A stretch of DNA of 18,739 bases, from the NCBI GenBank assembly GCA_937901025.1, contig CALCGR010000100.1, positions 1 through 18,739 on the forward strand. Reading direction: 5' to 3'. Source of the stretch: an uncultured Bacteroidales bacterium. Lineage in GTDB: Bacteria > Bacteroidota > Bacteroidia > Bacteroidales > Paludibacteraceae. A program made the translations under genes and the position numbers. Position 1 is the stretch's first letter. Each line of letters opens with the position of its first letter. Below the pieces are notes generated by a model. The model made no database searches and was not told where the DNA came from. It saw nothing but the letters and a program-made list of their open reading frames with translations. Of this stretch, positions 14,527 through 18,739 are shown in pieces.

Positions 14527-15567
14527 ATGGATACAACGAATTGGAAGTGGTTCTCATATGAAACTCTTTTCATCATTAAAAAAGGAAAGCGTCTAACAAA
14601 ATCGGATATGGAAGATGGCAATATTCCATATATTGGGGCTATAGATTCTAATAATGGTTTATCTGCAAAAATAGGGAATGATAAACATTTACATGATGGG
14701 AATACCATATCCGTTTCTTATAATGGTTCTATAGGATATGCTTATTATCAAGAGACTGCTTTTTGGGCAACGGATGATGTCAATGTCTTATATCCAAAAT
14801 TTACGTTAACGAAATACATTGCACTCTTCTTATGTTCCCTCATAGAACAAGAACAATATCGTTATTGCTATGGAAGAAAGTGGGATTTGGAAACTATGAA
14901 ACAGACTAAAATTCTCTTGCCTGCCATTTCTGACACGGAGCCCGATTGGCAATATATGGAGAATTTTGTAAAAAACACCATAATCCCCTCTATGCCCTCT
15001 CAAGCAAAAGCGATTTGGGAGAAATCCTATGATAAGGAACCTATCCAATCGCAAACATTGTCTCTTGATACTAGTAAGTGGCAGTGGTTCCGTTTGGGAG
15101 ATTATTTAAGTGCTATATATAAAGCGAACGCTTATAATTTTATAGAATTGCAAGAATGCTTGCCAAACCACAAAGACGCAATTCCTTACATAACAAGAAA
15201 AGATACAAATAATGGGTGCAGGGGCTATGTAATTAATGATGGTTTCAATCAGATAGAAAAAGAAAATGCGATTACTATAGGCGACACAACTTCAACGATT
15301 GACTATCAAGCTAAAGATTTTATTTGTGGTGATCATATTGTAGTCTTACGTTCTTCTTATTTTAACAAATATACAGCCTTATTTATAGTTACATTATTAA
15401 AAAGAGAACGCTATAGATATAATTACGGACGAGCATTTCTTAAAGATACTATTGCCAACACTCGATTACAATTGCCAGCCATTCAAAATTTAGATGGCAC
15501 ATATTCTCCTGATTGGCAATTTATGGAGGATTACATAAAGTCATTACCCTACTCAAAAAATATATAA
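14527..15567 (+). CDS. Specificity subunit of the BcgI-like system, two target-recognition domains
   Basis: A 346-residue DNA-recognition subunit, close to the length of BcgI subunit B. It contains two related halves. The first opens WKWFSYETLFIIKKG and the second, from about residue 180, opens WQWFRLGDYLSAIYK. Each half then has an IPYI...NNG segment, a RYxYGR motif, an LPAI strand and a DWQ(Y/F)ME(N/D)(F/Y)(V/I)K ending (DWQYMENFVK and DWQFMEDYIK). Two divergent recognition domains imply a bipartite target; the bases cannot be read from the sequence. It follows the nuclease-methyltransferase gene after a single base, and the GIY-YIG-like gene follows after 24 nt. It belongs to the HsdS-like superfamily, but has no separate HsdM and HsdR partners here. 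Confidence 0.85.
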   Translation: MDTTNWKWFSYETLFIIKKGKRLTKSDMEDGNIPYIGAIDSNNGLSAKIGNDKHLHDGNTISVSYNGSIGYAYYQETAFWATDDVNVLYPKFTLTKYIALFLCSLIEQEQYRYCYGRKWDLETMKQTKILLPAISDTEPDWQYMENFVKNTIIPSMPSQAKAIWEKSYDKEPIQSQTLSLDTSKWQWFRLGDYLSAIYKANAYNFIELQECLPNHKDAIPYITRKDTNNGCRGYVINDGFNQIEKENAITIGDTTSTIDYQAKDFICGDHIVVLRSSYFNKYTALFIVTLLKRERYRYNYGRAFLKDTIANTRLQLPAIQNLDGTYSPDWQFMEDYIKSLPYSKNI

Positions 15568-15591
15568 ACGGACAAATAACGATCTTAGTTT

Positions 15592-16182
15592 ATGATTACA
15601 GAAAAGGCATACTTGATTAATTGGTACGGACCATTTATAGCACAAGATGTAAAAGATGCTCGTAAGAAGATTGGTGAATGGGAAGAAAAGAATTCGGGTG
15701 TGGATTGTAACTTATATCTAATTTGGGGTAAAAAACCAAATAAAAAAAAGCCTTCTTATTACTGCGGAAAAACGATTCAAGGAGTTCATAAACGTTTTGG
15801 CAACAAGGGACACCATATTAACGATGTCAATCGAATCAATGGTATTTGGATTGGCTGCTTTTGTAATATCAAACCTACGGGCTTAGATATATCAGTTGCC
15901 GAGAAAATATACACTGCACTTTTAGCAGATAGCGTGGGCGAACAAGCAATGCTGAACGAAACTAACAAGTGCTTCCCAACGAAACCGGTGACCATTATTA
16001 GTCGTTGGATTAATAAGGATAGTATGAAACCCTATCATTCAAGAGACGAAGAAGCCCCAATAAACAAGATAGATGATGTATGCTTATATAACTATGATTG
16101 CGAAAGGCATCGATTGAGTTTGTGGGGAGCTGCGAAACTACACAAAATTTGGGATGTCATCGATAGTAACTTTGAATGTTAA
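15592..16182 (+). CDS. GIY-YIG-like nuclease associated with the restriction system
   Basis: The 196-residue protein carries what looks like a divergent GIY-YIG nuclease domain in its middle. NLYLIWG stands for the GIY strand and SYYCGKT for YIG, followed by a conserved-looking arginine in HKRFG. The likely catalytic glutamate is in VAEKIYTALL, and a late LNET supplies the family asparagine position. The N-terminal 50 residues and C-terminal 60 residues match nothing I know. It follows the specificity subunit by 24 nt on the same strand with no promoter between, so it is probably the third gene of the operon. It might be an extra restriction nuclease or a repair or regulatory partner. The family call rests on motif order alone. 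Confidence 0.65.
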   Translation: MITEKAYLINWYGPFIAQDVKDARKKIGEWEEKNSGVDCNLYLIWGKKPNKKKPSYYCGKTIQGVHKRFGNKGHHINDVNRINGIWIGCFCNIKPTGLDISVAEKIYTALLADSVGEQAMLNETNKCFPTKPVTIISRWINKDSMKPYHSRDEEAPINKIDDVCLYNYDCERHRLSLWGAAKLHKIWDVIDSNFEC

Positions 16183-16226
16183 TGCCTTGCCCTGTACAAC
16201 ATATTGATTGCCCGAAATAATAATTT

Positions 16227-16481
16227 ATGCACCAATTCTTAGAAATCATAGGAATAATCGTTTTGAGTGTAGTGGCGATAGTAGTGCTCATCGTTATGCT
16301 ACGTGCCGGATTTCACGGACCACACTATGACCAAGATAAAATCAAGACAAAGTTCAACATCTTCCATGTTGAAAAGGAAGAACAGCAAGAGGCTCTAAAA
16401 GAAAAAAAACGGAACGATGTAAATATTATATTCCTTAATCCCACGTTATTTGAGGAATTTTTAAAAAAAAAAGCAACATGA
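16227..16481 (+). CDS. Small single-pass membrane protein
   Basis: The 84-residue product has one hydrophobic segment at about residues 6-26 (EIIGIIVLSVVAIVVLIVML). A charged Lys/Glu-rich tail follows (VEKEEQQEALKEKKRNDVN), probably helical. No family is recognised. Its stop overlaps the start of the next gene as ATGA (16478-16481), so the two are likely translated together. It lies 44 nt after the GIY-YIG-like gene. Whether it belongs to the restriction operon or starts a new one is unclear, since no promoter consensus was seen in the gap. Confidence 0.7.
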   Translation: MHQFLEIIGIIVLSVVAIVVLIVMLRAGFHGPHYDQDKIKTKFNIFHVEKEEQQEALKEKKRNDVNIIFLNPTLFEEFLKKKAT

Positions 16482-16912
16482 AGAAGATTTTATTATCGAT
16501 TGCGCTGCTTGTGGTCATAAGTGCCGGAGCAGCCATCAAACCGCAGAGTGTCGGCGTGTACAAAGAGTATGCACCGATGGGCTTTATGGATCCTTATTGC
16601 CGGTTGTTATACAATGAGGATAACACGTACTTCGCTTTTAAACTGAAGCATTACGACAAATATGATCCAAATGTATTCAGTCTTGAACTTGGCACCTCTT
16701 TGGATGAGGCTGCTGCTTCCATCCTTGCTCTTAAGAAAATCTTAACCAATGGACAGAAAGGTGAGACATTCATCATTGATGAGCACACGACCATACGTAA
16801 GGTTGACAAATACAATATGTATGTTTATCGTGACGGTGAGATAGACTGTGGTCTATTGAGTACACCTTATCTGACCAAGTCATTAGACTTCCTTAGGGAG
16901 AGAGCCAAATAA
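16478..16912 (+). CDS. Small secreted protein, unrecognised
   Basis: The 144-residue product begins with a signal peptide (MKKILLSIALLVVISAGAA, cleavage near Ala19). The mature part of about 125 residues holds YCRLLYNEDNTYFAFKL, a Leu/Ala-rich helix LDEAAASILALKKIL and a C-terminal LTKSLDFLRERAK. There are two cysteines, in YCR and DCGL. I know no family for it. It is coupled to the preceding membrane protein by the ATGA overlap, which suggests a membrane protein and exported partner pair. Its codons are less AT-rich than those of the restriction genes and closer to the 7.3-12.3 kb block. Confidence 0.75.
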   Translation: MKKILLSIALLVVISAGAAIKPQSVGVYKEYAPMGFMDPYCRLLYNEDNTYFAFKLKHYDKYDPNVFSLELGTSLDEAAASILALKKILTNGQKGETFIIDEHTTIRKVDKYNMYVYRDGEIDCGLLSTPYLTKSLDFLRERAK

Positions 16913-17032
16913 TTAGATTTTACGAACATCTATGACCACACCAGTTCGAATCATAAAGTCAAAGCACGAATCACCGAGATAGATAAATTAGTCAAATAAT
17001 CCTCTATTACAATATAAACGATTGAATCTACC

Positions 17033-18523
17033 ATGGAATTAAAAGACCTTTTTAAATCACGAGTATTATCTCGTTACGAGCTACACGGCTTCAATACACA
17101 ACATCCGACGTGTCTCTTTTATATTCGTGAAACTAGATGTATTTGTGCTCTTGATACACCCTATCGTAAAGGAGATCCTATAGATTCCGTTCCCAATGTG
17201 CATCAATCGGAAATTGAGGCTTCAAAGGATGAAAAAACACAAGTCGCATGGGGGTATCCTGCTTTCCTTTTAGCAAACTGCCACAATATTTCGTGTAATA
17301 CAGGAGAAGAAGCGAAGAATCTTGTAGCGAGTTATATCCGCTCCGATGTCAAAGAATCTGTAACTTACGAAAAAATCTTAAATGATTGGCAACGGACATT
17401 AATGACCTTTCATAATATAAATCAAGGGAATTACATTGACGGACTTAGGATGGTTGGGAACTATATTAAGTTACTTTTATTTGCTGATAAAACTCCATTT
17501 TCGTTACAAGAGGACATAAGGGTTTGTTATGCTTGTTTTAAAATCAAAGGTGATTCCAATCCATTATATGCATACCTCATTCCTGCCAGTACGGAGATGG
17601 GAGATGATGCTGAAGCCTTTGCACAGATGGTTCTGGTTCCCCAAAATAGTTTTAAATTAGCCTTTCAAGGTGCTTGTGAACATGCATGGGCTGCATTTGG
17701 ATTTACCGCAGTCCTTATTCAGTATGCATTAGCCTCAAATATGGAGAATGTGTTGCGCAATATGGATTTTTCTCGTATGGCGACTATAGATTATTGGGTT
17801 AATGCAATGCAGAATACATCTGTCCCTTTGGTTGATCTTACTCGCTTGGACTTCAAGTTTCCCTTCTCATATCTTGACTTGATTAAAAAGTATTTAAACA
17901 ACTCCGTGGAACCAATTCGGAACCTTGTCTCTCATAATCCGACATATCCGATTGAATTGTCCGAAGGTGATAATATTTATTCCTATATCTTATGGGCGGA
18001 AAAAACGGCATTCCAAGTCTTTGTCGCAAATCAACTCTATGCATCTTTTACAAGAGAACAACAAGACCAATTGCAAACATTTTTCCGCCGTTATCTGGAA
18101 TACTTGTCAAAAACCTATGGAGCTAATGAAGATTTTATGAACCGCATCAATATGCGCGAATATGGTCATATCGAGCCTCTCCAAATATCGCTGACGACTC
18201 ATGTACAGGTTACTGATAAAGATGGAAAGGATGTTACCCTTGAACGCGCACGCACAGATGGATGGGAAGTACAACACTTGGAGGAAAAAGATAATAGTGA
18301 TGCGCATTGGCCATATTACACCCCTAAAACAACAGATGACGATAAAAGAATTTTTGATGAAGTTGAAAATGTGGATTATACATATCAGAAGAAAATGATT
18401 CGATTCATATGGTATGTCTGCCTTTTCTTAATAAAAATATCGGAAATCCGCAGATCAATGTTTTTCTTAAGTCATTTATATGCCGTCTCAAGTTTGACAG
18501 TACCGAGAACTGTGACTATATAG
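17033..18523 (+). CDS. Large unrecognised protein, C-terminus probably altered by a frameshift
   Basis: The frame encodes 496 residues from ATG 17033, without signal peptide or clear membrane segments in the first 450 residues, so it is probably cytoplasmic. Most of it looks like a mixed alpha/beta protein (for example QEDIRVCYACFKIKG and EHAWAAFGFTAVLIQYALA). I recognise no family motif. From about residue 455 (after NVDYTYQKKM) the character changes to a hydrophobic, basic tail, while another frame becomes open and protein-like through to the window end. Either the frame shifts near the A-rich stretch at 18389-18395 or a second gene overlaps the 3' end. It stands downstream of a restriction cassette on the same strand, so a defence role is possible but unsupported by motifs. 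Confidence 0.6.
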   Translation: MELKDLFKSRVLSRYELHGFNTQHPTCLFYIRETRCICALDTPYRKGDPIDSVPNVHQSEIEASKDEKTQVAWGYPAFLLANCHNISCNTGEEAKNLVASYIRSDVKESVTYEKILNDWQRTLMTFHNINQGNYIDGLRMVGNYIKLLLFADKTPFSLQEDIRVCYACFKIKGDSNPLYAYLIPASTEMGDDAEAFAQMVLVPQNSFKLAFQGACEHAWAAFGFTAVLIQYALASNMENVLRNMDFSRMATIDYWVNAMQNTSVPLVDLTRLDFKFPFSYLDLIKKYLNNSVEPIRNLVSHNPTYPIELSEGDNIYSYILWAEKTAFQVFVANQLYASFTREQQDQLQTFFRRYLEYLSKTYGANEDFMNRINMREYGHIEPLQISLTTHVQVTDKDGKDVTLERARTDGWEVQHLEEKDNSDAHWPYYTPKTTDDDKRIFDEVENVDYTYQKKMIRFIWYVCLFLIKISEIRRSMFFLSHLYAVSSLTVPRTVTI

Positions 18524-18739
18524 GAAAAATGCTTGGTTATCTGAACAGCAGCAGTGAATTCTGCATTTCAGATTTCAGATATATAGTTGAAAGCCAGAAG
18601 GTTACGGGATCTGATGATGAGATATTTAACGGAACGGTGCATGATGGTACAGAAGTACCGGATCCTGAGTGTACAGAAATTGTTCAAAGTACTGATGAAC
18701 CTGATTATTTTCTTGCTAAACCTGTTTCAGACAGTCATG
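18409..18739 (+). CDS. Open frame at the window edge: continuation of the preceding protein by frameshift, or overlapping next gene (partial)
   Basis: This frame, offset by two from the 17033 gene, is open from about 18370 to the window end. From ATG 18409 it gives about 110 residues beginning MVCLPFLNKNIGNPQINVF. It then has CRLKFDSTENCDYIGKM and an acidic tail, and looks more like real protein than the competing frame over the same bases. Codons after 18524 (AGC, CTG, GAA-rich) differ from the AT-rich gene upstream. The true start is uncertain: it may simply be the rest of the 17033 protein. No family is recognised. Confidence 0.4.
   Translation, partial: MVCLPFLNKNIGNPQINVFLKSFICRLKFDSTENCDYIGKMLGYLNSSSEFCISDFRYIVESQKVTGSDDEIFNGTVHDGTEVPDPECTEIVQSTDEPDYFLAKPVSDSH

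Noticed and set aside
12777..15567. Type I restriction system (HsdM/HsdS)
   Set aside because: No helicase-type HsdR is present, and the methyltransferase gene carries its own PD-(D/E)xK nuclease, as in BcgI-like systems.
1..18739. tRNA or rRNA genes, integrase or attachment sites
   Set aside because: None was seen on either strand; nothing marks an integrated element boundary.

Overview
The window comes from a member of the Bacteroidetes, most likely the order Bacteroidales. Four promoters fit the Bacteroidetes pattern of TTTG (or TTG), 20 bases, then TAnnTTTG. Starts lack clear Shine-Dalgarno sites, the transketolase is of the Bacteroidetes-like type, and several lipoproteins and secreted proteins look Bacteroidales-specific. 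The genus cannot be fixed from sequence alone.

Layout. Positions 1-3363 (minus strand) hold a tight three-gene unit read right to left: a steroid 5-alpha-reductase family membrane protein, a single-domain NADH:flavin oxidoreductase of the Old Yellow Enzyme family, and valS (valyl-tRNA synthetase, cut by the window edge). Two interleaved divergent promoters at 3389-3436 separate it from a plus-strand housekeeping operon, glyA - hpt - tkt (3467-7260). Positions 7320-12278 hold three exported proteins: an unrecognised secreted protein with an internal duplication, a DUF362-DUF1893 fusion lipoprotein, and a 5'-nucleotidase/UshA-like lipoprotein. Positions 12777-16182 hold a BcgI-like (type IIB) restriction-modification pair followed by a GIY-YIG-like nuclease. 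The right end (16227-18739) holds a small membrane protein, a small secreted protein, and a large unrecognised protein whose reading frame breaks near 18400.

Composition changes along the window. The first 7.26 kb is visibly GC-rich with mostly C-ending codons. The exported-protein block is intermediate. The restriction cassette and everything after it is AT-rich, which fits acquired defence DNA next to a conserved chromosomal block.

Non-coding structure is unusually rich. Three intergenic sites carry exactly four copies of a related 7-bp repeat; one of them fills the whole hpt-tkt spacer. A fourth array has four copies of an 8-bp unit. A repeat of about 100 bp (terminator hairpin plus a 53-bp identical core) occurs on both sides of the 5'-nucleotidase gene. 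The promoters of the 5'-nucleotidase and of the restriction operon share a GCAAAT/ATTTGC palindrome and an inverted repeat over the -7 box. CTAG, otherwise rare here, is clustered around the start of the restriction operon.

The best candidates for new biology are the steroid/bile-acid-type reductase pair placed upstream of valS, the BcgI-like system with an added GIY-YIG nuclease, and the repeat and operator architecture around it.
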